IMG/VR virus record: IMGVR_UViG_3300005253_000142
Coordinates: 1 to 20,790 of that record
Length of the DNA stretch: 20,790 nt
Reading direction: 5' to 3' (one strand)
Source: a virus
Shown here: positions 15,282-20,790 of the stretch, one piece after another
Numbering within the stretch: the first letter of the stretch is position 1
Layout of the letters: every line of letters begins with the position of its first letter
Notes under the pieces: model-generated
Databases searched by the model: none
What the model was told of the DNA's origin: nothing
Seen by the model: the letters and a program-made list of their open reading frames with translations, nothing else
Program-made: the position numbers and the translations under genes

Positions 15282-16694
15282 TCAAAGCCAGATCCCCTGC
15301 CCAGGAGCGTCGTTATCAATCAGCTCGTTAGCGAACGCCATCACAATAGCGTCAGCTTCGTTGGGGCTATCTAAGCCCTTCTTACGCATATCTTCCTTGC
15401 TCTCCATCTTGATAACTGTGTGACCCTTATAGGTTCGGTGCTCATACTTTTGCTCGATAAGCTGTCCCTCAAGGATCTCGTCTCGGGGAAGTTGAATATC
15501 TCCCTCACCTAGAATCGTACGTAGGTGCCAATAGGCTTCGGCCCGGAGGTTCAGATATGAATCCTCTTCCATTGGAGAACTAGCTCCGTCGTATTCAACC
15601 AGCTTATCACGAATCTTCTTCCGCTTCTTGAGGTAGTCGAATACTGCTGCTCCAAGTCCTCCACCCATGTCAATAATTACTTCGTCCGGCTCAAAGTTGA
15701 GGAACTCGTCGTATACTAACTGCTCCGTCTGAGGAACACTATTCTGATCCGACTTAAGCAAGGCATGTATCTTGTTACCTTCACGAAGGCAGATGATCGT
15801 TCTATCTGAACCATACCTAGCTGGGTCAACTGATAGGACCCGCTTAGCCTTCTTCACAGGAGTGAGTTTGAGCTCCATTGCTCGCTCAACCCAACCAGGT
15901 GGAATCAGTCTATCTTCGGAGACCTCGATCAGCAAGCCTTGTACGCGGATCTTGTATAGCCAGGAGTCCTCACCCCAAACAGCCTTCCTACCTTTAATCC
16001 ACGCGTGGCTTACCTGTTTGCCACCAGTGTTTATAGCTACATCTTCAGCATTGACGTGGTGAATCCTCCATTGATTCTTCTCAGCCTTTCTACCGCACAC
16101 TCGATAGAACTTACCCGTTACATCTGAAGGAGGAGTCGAGAGCATCAACATCTTTGCTTCCGCCGAGGACATTCCACCTGCCATAGCGTCGAAGATCTTG
16201 TCCGGGACCGCCTTGGACTCGTCTACTATATACAATATAGAAGGCGCGTGATAACCTTCAATCTTCTCCGGCTCGTCAGTTGATTCACCTACTGCGTACC
16301 ACTCCTGCTCGATCTCCAAACGTACATCCAGGAGTTTATAGGGAAACACCCAACCCATCTTCGAGAGATCCATTCGGCGATTCCACTTGTGTACTTCCGA
16401 CCACAAGAGGTCAGATACCTGCCGCCAAGTAGGTGCAGTAGTGATAACCTTAGACTCGTTGCGGGTGAACATAAACCAGAGTAGCGCCCAAGCACCTAGA
16501 GCGGTCTTACCTACTCCGTGACCTGTATGAGCAGCTACTTGTGGAAACTCACCAAGATCTACTAGGATATCTGCTTGATAGGGCCAAGGTTCAATTCCGA
16601 TGATCTCCCGCACAAAGAAGAGGGGCTCTGCCTTCGCTTGAAGAAACGTAGCAGACTGTTCAGCTAGTAGTGATGGTACAGTATCACTTACCAA
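15282..16694 (-). CDS. terL: Terminase large subunit
   Basis: The 470-residue packaging motor has all its key sites: Walker A HTGHGVGKT (56-64), Walker B LYIVDE (154-159), coupling motif STP (186-188), and three acidic nuclease positions, D290 in LSVDPARYG, D342 in VIIDMGGG and D448 in PNEADAIVMAF. The ATPase drives DNA into the prohead and the nuclease cuts the concatemer. The start is TTG: in-frame TAG TAG lies just upstream, AGG precedes it, and the adaptor-like residues FVREIIGIEPWPYQADIL (27-44) lie close behind. It overlaps the small ORF upstream by 11 bp. The strategy (cos or headful) cannot be read with confidence. Confidence 0.97.
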   Translation of the reverse strand: MVSDTVPSLLAEQSATFLQAKAEPLFFVREIIGIEPWPYQADILVDLGEFPQVAAHTGHGVGKTALGAWALLWFMFTRNESKVITTAPTWRQVSDLLWSEVHKWNRRMDLSKMGWVFPYKLLDVRLEIEQEWYAVGESTDEPEKIEGYHAPSILYIVDESKAVPDKIFDAMAGGMSSAEAKMLMLSTPPSDVTGKFYRVCGRKAEKNQWRIHHVNAEDVAINTGGKQVSHAWIKGRKAVWGEDSWLYKIRVQGLLIEVSEDRLIPPGWVERAMELKLTPVKKAKRVLSVDPARYGSDRTIICLREGNKIHALLKSDQNSVPQTEQLVYDEFLNFEPDEVIIDMGGGLGAAVFDYLKKRKKIRDKLVEYDGASSPMEEDSYLNLRAEAYWHLRTILGEGDIQLPRDEILEGQLIEQKYEHRTYKGHTVIKMESKEDMRKKGLDSPNEADAIVMAFANELIDNDAPGQGIWL

Positions 16695-16851
16695 CTACTA
16701 CCTCAGTGTCCCTAGCCCACTTATAAAATCTATACATTATTAGCGTACCTAGGTGTTTAGCCTCTCGAAGAGTTAGGTTAGTGTGTATACGAATCTCCCT
16801 TGTAAGACTACCCGCGGTGAGGTTAGGGTTTTCGAGAAGATTCTTAAGCAC
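16684..16851 (-). CDS. Small hypothetical protein (55 aa) between the terminase genes
   Basis: A GTG at 16849-16851 lies inside the last codons of the small terminase and is preceded by GAGGT about 8 nt upstream. The frame runs 55 codons and ends inside the start of the large terminase. It therefore fills the 149-bp gap between the two genes exactly, and overlaps both. The product starts MLKNLLENPNLTAGSLTREI and contains LTLREAKHLGTLIMYRFYKW, which suggests two amphipathic helices. No family is recognised. Its position suggests a terminase accessory or DNA-binding protein. The evidence is fit, SD and amino-acid character only. Confidence 0.6.
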   Translation of the reverse strand: MLKNLLENPNLTAGSLTREIRIHTNLTLREAKHLGTLIMYRFYKWARDTEVVVGK

Positions 16852-17521
16852 CCTGACCTACCTCTACCACCTCACCTTCAACAGTATTATCCTCTTCCTT
16901 AGGGGCGGGCTCCTGCAACCGACGTGCTTGATCTACCTGCCCCATAAACTTCATGAACTGCTCTGGATCTGCAAACATGATGTTGTCCCCAATATGGCCT
17001 ACACCGCTTCGAGCACCTTCTCCGGTACCCGTTTCTGGATCGATCCCAAGAGCCTTAGCCTTACTAGATGCTGCCTTAGAGGCGAGGTTGAGGAGGGTCT
17101 CGACGTCCTTAGGGGTTAGGATCTCAATCCCCTCTAGCTGTTCCCAGGCCTCTCGGAAGATACCGTCCATGCGTTCGCAGTACTCTAATAGTCCTTCCTT
17201 CTTCTTCGCCTCGTCGGCAAGGACCTCGCGAGTGCGCCTGTACCACTTGACATCATTCTGTACCACCCGATACAGGGGCATGTGATAACCTTCCAGTAGG
17301 TGGGAGAAGAGTGGATCAGCCTGAATCCGCTTTACGATCTCACTAGACGGCAAACCCTTAGCATGGAGAGTCTGAACGATCTCTCGGCGCAGATTCATAT
17401 CGTCAGCACTAACCATAGGTCTTCCTTTTCTATTAGGATCACGTGTGCCTCCACCATTCGGGTTGGAATGGTAGATAGGATTCTTAGCCTTCTGATGTGA
17501 GTCTCGATGCTCATTCTTCAT
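16844..17521 (-). CDS. Probable terminase small subunit
   Basis: The 225-residue protein precedes the large terminase as expected of TerS. Residues 1-35 are disordered, Asn/His/Arg-rich (GGGTRDPNRKGRP). Residues about 43-100 look like a helix-turn-helix (LRREIVQTLHAKGLPSSEIV, then YRVVQNDVKWYRRTREV). Residues 100-160 form helices suitable for ring assembly, and the C-terminus is acidic. The role is DNA recognition and loading of TerL. The start is uncertain. The ATG at 17521 has no SD but lies 7 nt after a TATAAT, as in leaderless messages. An ATG at 17416 (residue 36) has a good AAAAGGA SD. I keep the longer form because the N-terminal residues resemble basic TerS tails. No family search was possible. 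Confidence 0.7.
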   Translation of the reverse strand: MKNEHRDSHQKAKNPIYHSNPNGGGTRDPNRKGRPMVSADDMNLRREIVQTLHAKGLPSSEIVKRIQADPLFSHLLEGYHMPLYRVVQNDVKWYRRTREVLADEAKKKEGLLEYCERMDGIFREAWEQLEGIEILTPKDVETLLNLASKAASSKAKALGIDPETGTGEGARSGVGHIGDNIMFADPEQFMKFMGQVDQARRLQEPAPKEEDNTVEGEVVEVGQGA

Positions 17522-17528
17522 GTTTACT

Positions 17529-17557
17529 ATTATAGCTCCGCTAGAGAGAGGTAAAAA
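17529..17557 (-). promoter_or_regulatory. Candidate leftward late-operon promoter
   Basis: The minus strand has a perfect TATAAT (17529-17534), with a weak -35 candidate TTTTTA (17552-17557) after 17 bp. Transcription would start about at the A of the TerS ATG at 17521. It is the only -10 box of this quality ahead of the leftward operon. The poor -35 box fits a late promoter that needs a phage activator, which is inference. Confidence 0.5.
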
Positions 17558-17575
17558 GGGTGTTGCGGAGAGGAG

Positions 17576-17604
17576 TTGCTATTGAGTTGAAACTGTTGTA
17601 TAAT
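17576..17604 (+). promoter_or_regulatory. Rightward promoter, divergent from the late operon
   Basis: TTGCTA (17576-17581) and TATAAT (17599-17604) are spaced by exactly 17 bp. The -10 box continues as TATAATTAAA, identical to the promoter at 19549. The predicted start near 17611 leaves a leader with AAGGAGG at 17621-17627, 9 nt before the GTG of the next gene. Confidence 0.7.
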
Positions 17605-17636
17605 TAAAGAGACATTAAGAAAGGAGGTATTCCCGA

Positions 17637-17987
17637 GTGAATACCGAAGGTAGATTCGTAGCACTGGACACAGAAGAGGCACAGGAGGTAATGTCGCATG
17701 ACTCCTCCAACAGGCGAGGGAGAGTGAGCTACCCCATTCTTAAGGGGTTCCTCGAGAGTGGTATGGATGTTGCGAAGCTCAATCGTGAAGGACTCAATCA
17801 TCCGGCGATGCACTACCACACACTGCTCAAGATGTACATAGAGGGCCATAACATGCCAGTAGCACTCAAACTACTGAATGGAGAGCTCTACCTTATCCGT
17901 AAGGAGTACGCAGAGCAGAACGAGGAGACTAATGACGAACAGAAGGAAGCGCCAAAGCTCACAAAGGCAGCTCTCGCCAAGGCGTAA
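17637..17987 (+). CDS. Hypothetical protein (116 aa), first gene of the rightward unit
   Basis: The GTG at 17637 is set by AAGGAGG 9 nt upstream and by a promoter at 17576-17604. The protein has a core RRGRVSYPILKGFLESG (26-42), then HYHTLLKMYIEGHNMPVAL (about 59-77) and LLNGELYLIRKEY, and ends in an acidic then Lys/Ala-rich tail. Small phage proteins with a FLESG segment and an (L/H)-x-x-x-x-P-V-x-L-x-x-x-N-G-x-L-Y-L-x-R ending occur near TerS genes of several phages. They have no known function that I can name. The shape could suit a small winged-helix DNA-binding protein. It overlaps the next gene by 56 bp if that gene starts at 17932. Confidence 0.85.
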   Translation: MNTEGRFVALDTEEAQEVMSHDSSNRRGRVSYPILKGFLESGMDVAKLNREGLNHPAMHYHTLLKMYIEGHNMPVALKLLNGELYLIRKEYAEQNEETNDEQKEAPKLTKAALAKA

Positions 17988-19437
17988 GGCATTGGTAGTG
18001 ACAGCCAGTCTCTATAATGAGACTGAGCTGTTCACTATCTTGCGGAAGCTAGCCGCTGCAGACATCGACTGGGATATTGTTGCTCGCCGTCGAGTAATCC
18101 GTGCGGAGAAAGGCAACACCGACGAGTTCGAGGTAGACTATCTCCTACGGGAGTTCGATCCCAAAACCCTGGACCAATACTGTGCGGTCATCTTTACTAG
18201 TGGAGAAACCTCCGAGACTAGACATATGTGGTTCAGTCAGGAGATCAAAGAGATCGCCGAACGGGCGTCGGAGCAGGAAATACCTATCGGAGCAGTATGC
18301 TGTGCAGCTCCTTGTGTACGGTACATTGCTAAAGACCGTCGTGTAACAGGATTTCCCCTTCACGAGATACTCACCCTATTCAAATCCGCAGGAGCACATA
18401 TCACAGGGAGATCGGTTGAGGTAGATGGCACTCTTGTTACGGCGGAGGCAGAGATACAAGTCCTTGACTGGATGAATGCCATTATAGATCTCACCAACGG
18501 GCGACAGCCTACGTTGTCCTCCGATGACGCACATAAGTGGTTCCCCTTTTGGCGTGGAGTCCCTGACTCAGGCAAAGATCTCCTACGTAGACCGTTCCAT
18601 GCCGGATTTACGGGAACGACGGCGGACGAGATGCTTCCTGTGATAGACAGCGAGTGCAGGGGGGATCGTATACTACTACCCTTTACGGGCTCGGGGAAGG
18701 AAATATCTATCCTAGCACGTGAAGGAAGAACCATAACCTCGTTTGATACTCTCTTCTTTAGCAAGATGATTGTCCAAGGTATCTTCGCGGGGGAAGAACT
18801 CGCTAGCAACGAGATAAACCAGTCTATTAAGGGGTGGGCCTATCTTAATCGTCCCATACACGTAGACGAGGAGAGTGCCCAATTCATCGATACAGTAGCA
18901 CAGACAGGAGAGCCATATCGGCTAGCTGCTCTAGGTATATCCATAATAAGGTGTACCATGCGAGGTAGACTAGATGGATGGATCGGCTCTGTAGAACAAC
19001 TAGAGGATAGCTACGACGCTGCCCTTGCACGTAATCGGGAGTGGTTTCAACTTCCTGGACGACTCGTACATTACCATAATAATGTGCTTGGAAAGGAAGG
19101 ACGGAGCATTACGGACCATCCCTGGGACACGATGATAGTCGACCCCCCGAAAGTAATAGGACGTACGGACATCTACTCGGAACGGTATGCAATGCTTGAT
19201 AGTTGCCTCTCACAGGAGGACGTAGAACTTCCTATCTGGAAATCCGAGGGCTACATTGACCGGATACGGGAGCTGCTACAAATCCCCTGGAAGAGATGTC
19301 TGTTCATGTATACCACGGGAGTTAGTCCTACGGTCGAGGAGATAGAACGCCTGCTACACTCCGTAGGCGAGATTGTCGGTAGGTACCAAGTGTTACGCAC
19401 GAGCAGGAAAGACATCCTGTATGTGGTCGAAAAGTAA
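17932..19437 (+). CDS. DJ-1/PfpI-like domain fused to a DNA methyltransferase-like domain
   Basis: Two domains are joined in 501 residues. The first (about 19-185) follows DJ-1/PfpI amidotransferase-fold proteins: strand KALVVTASLYNETEL, strand YCAVIFTSGE, the nucleophile elbow IPIGAVCCAAPC (Cys123), then RRVTGFP and VEVDGTLVTAE. The usual His after the elbow Cys is Cys here. The second (about 200-501) looks like an alpha-class SAM-dependent DNA methyltransferase: motif X-like HAGFTGTTADEMLPVI (223-238), motif I RILLPFTGSGKE (246-257), and motif IV VDPPK (403-407), where canonical N6-adenine enzymes have DPPY. The start is unsure. The ATG at 17932 has GAGGAG at a short 4-nt spacing; TTG 17992 and GTG 17998 are alternatives but would clip the first strand. 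DNA modification is inferred. Confidence 0.8.
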   Translation: MTNRRKRQSSQRQLSPRRKALVVTASLYNETELFTILRKLAAADIDWDIVARRRVIRAEKGNTDEFEVDYLLREFDPKTLDQYCAVIFTSGETSETRHMWFSQEIKEIAERASEQEIPIGAVCCAAPCVRYIAKDRRVTGFPLHEILTLFKSAGAHITGRSVEVDGTLVTAEAEIQVLDWMNAIIDLTNGRQPTLSSDDAHKWFPFWRGVPDSGKDLLRRPFHAGFTGTTADEMLPVIDSECRGDRILLPFTGSGKEISILAREGRTITSFDTLFFSKMIVQGIFAGEELASNEINQSIKGWAYLNRPIHVDEESAQFIDTVAQTGEPYRLAALGISIIRCTMRGRLDGWIGSVEQLEDSYDAALARNREWFQLPGRLVHYHNNVLGKEGRSITDHPWDTMIVDPPKVIGRTDIYSERYAMLDSCLSQEDVELPIWKSEGYIDRIRELLQIPWKRCLFMYTTGVSPTVEEIERLLHSVGEIVGRYQVLRTSRKDILYVVEK

Positions 19438-19524
19438 CCCCCAGCAAAACGATACCACCTCCCCAGCACCATTTATATGACCCCCGTACACATACGAAAT
19501 CTCAAGAAACTCCTGAAAAACCAC

Positions 19525-19554
19525 TTGCCGTTTAGGTCTCGACGCCAGTATAAT
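19525..19554 (+). promoter_or_regulatory. Rightward promoter for the SEKGK-repeat gene
   Basis: TTGCCG (19525-19530) and TATAAT (19549-19554) are spaced by 18 bp, and the -10 box continues as TATAATTAAA. The predicted start near 19562 leaves a short leader containing the SD AAGGAAAGGA before the GTG at 19598. The 120 bp between the previous gene and this promoter hold nothing else that I can support. Confidence 0.65.
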
Positions 19555-19597
19555 TAAATTGATGGAGAGCAAGCTAGCAAGGAAAGGATCAAGCATC

Positions 19598-19822
19598 GTG
19601 GCAGAGCAAGAGCAAATCGATACGCGATCGCACTACGCCAAGTACACTGTCGCACACAAGAAGTACGAGCATAGCGAGAAAGGCAAAGTGGCTCGTGCGA
19701 AGTACATGTCGAGCGAGAAAGGCAAAGCAGCTCGCAAGCGCTACCAGGACAAGCGCAACGCTGAGATCAAGCAACTGCTGAAGCACGCCCGCGAGAGCGG
19801 AGCGGACGCTCGGACTAACTAG
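19598..19822 (+). CDS. Small basic protein with SEKGK repeats (74 aa)
   Basis: I choose the GTG at 19598, which has AAGGAAAGGA 9 nt upstream. Upstream starts at 19559-19562 lack an SD and coincide with the predicted transcription start. The protein is very rich in Lys, Arg, Ala and Glu. It carries two copies of KYxxSEKGKxAR (residues 22-33 and 35-46), then KRYQDKRNAEIKQLLKHARE. I recall short phage proteins with tandem Y-x-x-S-E-K-G-K-A-A-R-K-R-Y units, sometimes next to HNH-like segments, but without a known function. No Cys or zinc site is present. The charge suggests nucleic-acid binding. The codon use is slightly more GC-rich than that of its neighbours. Confidence 0.8.
   Translation: MAEQEQIDTRSHYAKYTVAHKKYEHSEKGKVARAKYMSSEKGKAARKRYQDKRNAEIKQLLKHARESGADARTN
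19661..19738 (+). repeat. Two 39-bp direct repeats in the SEKGK gene
   Basis: Two 39-bp units (19661-19699 and 19700-19738) both begin AAGTAC and both contain AGCGAGAAAGGCAAAG (19673-19688 and 19712-19727). They encode the 13-residue protein repeat. The near-identity at DNA level points to a recent duplication. Confidence 0.9.
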
Positions 19823-19834
19823 AGTCAGTCGAAG

Positions 19835-19869
19835 CGCTCGAGTGAGTACGCTCTCCACTCACTCGAGCG
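19835..19869 (+). terminator. Perfect 13-bp stem-loop after the SEKGK gene
   Basis: CGCTCGAGTGAGT (19835-19847) and ACTCACTCGAGCG (19857-19869) pair perfectly around a 9-nt loop, 12 nt after the TAA at 19822. There is no T tract, so it is not a classical intrinsic terminator. It may act with the C-rich stretch that follows as a Rho-dependent end, or protect the 3' end. Confidence 0.6.
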
Positions 19870-19889
19870 TAACGACATAGAAAGGCTAG

Positions 19890-20016
19890 TCAATCACCCC
19901 TTACCCAATCCACTACCCTTACCCAATCACTACCCTTACCCAATCACTCACCCAATCACTCACCCAATCACTCACCCCTACCCAATCACCCAATCCCTTA
20001 CCCTACAATTTCCCAC
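19890..20016 (+). repeat. G-less C-rich tandem repeat, CCCAATC units
   Basis: The + strand has not a single G in 127 nt. Within it are seven copies of CCCAATC, starting at 19904, 19922, 19939, 19951, 19963, 19981 and 19989. The best-kept unit is the 12-mer CCCAATCACTCA, and several units are joined by CTACCCTTA. The minus strand at 19981-20003 has the pattern GGG-N3-GGG-N3-GGG-N5-GGG, a canonical G-quadruplex motif. As RNA, the C-rich G-less stretch would suit a Rho loading site. As DNA it could be an iteron set or single-strand initiation site. No coding potential is credible here. Confidence 0.9.
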
Positions 20017-20145
20017 GCAACTACCCCCGCCACGTAGGGACTTTGAAAAACCCCTGGAGGGTTGGGCGAACACTGAGACAGGGGGAGGAGTGGTACTGTC
20101 TAAGGGGGGGGATGTGGCTTGAATAACCCTGAGGAGTTGCAGCTG

Positions 20146-20174
20146 GAAAATAAATACTGATGGGGAGTACATTA
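20146..20174 (+). promoter_or_regulatory. AT-rich upstream element, copy A
   Basis: GAAAATAAATA followed by TGATGGGG and a tail ending ATTA recurs at the right edge of the window (20760-20790). This copy ends at the -35 position of the promoter at 20191, so the A/T block lies where an UP element or activator site would be. The stretch 20017-20145 ahead of it holds G-rich runs (20083-20087 and 20103-20110) but nothing else I can name. Confidence 0.5.
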
Positions 20175-20196
20175 GAGGGTTGGGATATAGTATAAT
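20168..20196 (+). promoter_or_regulatory. Rightward promoter for the 87-aa gene
   Basis: TATAAT at 20191-20196 continues as TATAATATAA, close to the two other rightward -10 boxes. The -35 candidate TACATT (20168-20173) at 17 bp is weak and lies inside the repeated AT-rich element, which may compensate. The transcript would have AGGAGG at 20221-20226, 7 nt before the ATG at 20234. Confidence 0.6.
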
Positions 20197-20233
20197 ATAA
20201 GTGAAGGAAGGAAAGATAGTAGGAGGAGTACAG

Positions 20234-20497
20234 ATGTCGGAACAGTTGAAGGAGATGAAGGAGAGAGGGTTAGAAGTACTCCGACAGTTGAAGGAAGGAG
20301 ATATCCGACAACTTCTGGAGGAGATCCTAACCGACGGGTTAGAACAGACGTATGACGGATCCTGTGGATGTTGTATATCCCACCTCGACGACTTGAGGAG
20401 GACCCAGGTTGTCGTATCAGAACAACTCCTCATACAATTCGAGGTGGAGTTAGACCAAGACGATGTAACGCACGACAAGATCGACTGGATCAGGTAG
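20234..20497 (+). CDS. Hypothetical acidic protein (87 aa)
   Basis: The ATG at 20234 has AGGAGG 7 nt upstream. A GTG further upstream (20201) would overlap the predicted transcription start and is rejected. The product starts with two charged helices (MSEQLKEMKERGLEVLRQLK, then GDIRQLLEEILTDGLEQTY). A cluster GSCGCC (about 43-48) follows, then SHLDDLRRTQVVVSEQLLIQ and an acidic end with a final DKIDWIR. Three Cys within four residues could be a metal or disulfide site, but there is no second Cys pair, so a zinc finger is not supported. No family is recognised. It has its own promoter. Confidence 0.75.
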   Translation: MSEQLKEMKERGLEVLRQLKEGDIRQLLEEILTDGLEQTYDGSCGCCISHLDDLRRTQVVVSEQLLIQFEVELDQDDVTHDKIDWIR

Positions 20498-20531
20498 TCC
20501 GCAACAGGCGTAGGGGTAGGAGGAGTGGGAG

Positions 20532-20609
20532 ATGGTCCTAAGGGTCGGCCAGCCGGGACCCTACTCTTATGATGGCGGAGGCTACGAACGCCTGAGTTTG
20601 AAGGTGTGA
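20532..20609 (+). CDS. Possible very small ORF (25 aa), perhaps frameshifted
   Basis: AGGAGG at 20518-20523 stands 8 nt before an ATG at 20532, an excellent initiation site. The frame encodes only 25 residues (MVLRVGQPGPYSYDGGGYER then LSLKV). The -1 frame is open from 20573 to double stop codons at 20655 and encodes a protein-like segment (TPEFEGVRPDNHADFDWLRR). The two may be one small gene broken by an indel. A stem (20542-20546 with 20557-20561, GGGTC/GACCC) lies within the ORF. The real status is open. Confidence 0.3.
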   Translation: MVLRVGQPGPYSYDGGGYERLSLKV

Positions 20610-20759
20610 GGCCCGACAACCACGCGGACTTTGACTGGCTACGTAGAGGGCAGCATTAGTAGGTACGAAACGGGGCAGTCTCTGTAGGAGTTCGGTCGGA
20701 ATATTTGTATTGAGACTACGTACTACGACCATAGATCGTCGGGACAAAAGGCGTGGCCA

Positions 20760-20790
20760 GAAAATAAATATGATGATGGGGCTTGTATTA
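20760..20790 (+). promoter_or_regulatory. AT-rich upstream element, copy B, at the window edge
   Basis: GAAAATAAATATGATGATGG and a tail ending TTGTATTA repeat the element at 20146-20174. If the parallel holds, TTGTAT is a -35 box and a TATAAT box lies just outside the window. The region 20610-20759 before it holds no gene, tRNA or clear structure that I can support. Confidence 0.45.

Noticed and set aside
15223-15285. 20-codon TTG ORF overlapping the large terminase stop (MTTKALFRGQQKLDGLAVSG)
   Set aside because: Overlap and reading look protein-like, but 20 codons with a TTG start and a poor SD are too little evidence. It may deserve a check in relatives.
18360-18809. 149-codon minus-strand frame
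   Set aside because: Antisense shadow of the methyltransferase fusion, without an SD or a plausible family.
19477-19557. 26-codon ORF (MTPVHIRNLKKLLKNHLPFR...) before the SEKGK gene
   Set aside because: No SD, and the promoter TTGCCG-18-TATAAT lies inside it.
19978-20619. 213-codon open frame on the minus strand
   Set aside because: It is low-complexity (Ser/Pro-rich), has no SD, runs through the G-less repeat and lies antisense to the well-supported 87-aa gene.
20498-20790. tRNA or structured RNA in the right-edge intergenic stretch
   Set aside because: No cloverleaf, T-loop (GGTTCRA) or long stem could be found. Only one 5-bp stem at 20542-20561 is present.
1-20790. CRISPR array or insertion sequence
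   Set aside because: No regular spacer-repeat pattern, transposase or terminal inverted repeats were seen. The repeat at 19890-20016 has no spacers of constant length.

Overview
The window is a late-gene block plus part of a second, opposite transcription unit of a tailed double-stranded DNA phage or prophage (Caudoviricetes). The order terminase, HK97-type portal, protease and capsid, connectors, tail tube, frameshifted chaperones, long tape measure, Dit and hub is that of a long, flexible, non-contractile tail (siphovirus). No integrase, lysis, tRNA or host gene is visible. The host cannot be named. Shine-Dalgarno sequences are strong (AGGAGG type) and -10 boxes are near-consensus TATAAT. 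The hub resembles a family I know mainly from actinobacterial phages, which is only a weak hint.

Positions 1-17521 form one tightly packed leftward operon. From right to left it encodes a probable small terminase, a 55-residue ORF, the large terminase, portal, prohead protease, major capsid protein, a probable decoration protein, a possible 54-residue ORF, head-tail connector, a second small structural protein, a 68-residue protein, head closure, gp10-like neck protein, tail terminator, major tail tube, an 83-residue protein, two tail assembly chaperone frames joined by a T8 slippery site, tape measure (901 aa), a large Dit-like protein (891 aa), the baseplate hub, two tiny ORFs, and a structural or fibre protein that leaves the window at the left edge. 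Most junctions are ATGA or TAATG overlaps, so translation is probably coupled. Nothing in this half looks decayed.

Positions 17522-17636 are a divergent promoter region. To the right, genes run rightward: a 116-aa unknown protein, a DJ-1/PfpI-like amidotransferase domain fused to a DNA-methyltransferase-like domain, a small protein with SEKGK repeats, an 87-aa unknown protein and possibly a 25-aa ORF. These genes are loosely spaced and have their own TATAAT promoters. Between 19823 and 20233 lie a perfect 13-bp stem-loop, a 127-nt stretch without a single G on the + strand built from seven CCCAATC units (with a G-quadruplex pattern on the - strand), and a 30-bp AT-rich element that recurs at the right edge of the window.

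The most unusual items are the DJ-1-methyltransferase fusion, whose key residues differ from both parent families and which may be a DNA modification enzyme; the G-less tandem repeat; and several very small genes that only close inspection of the operon junctions reveals.
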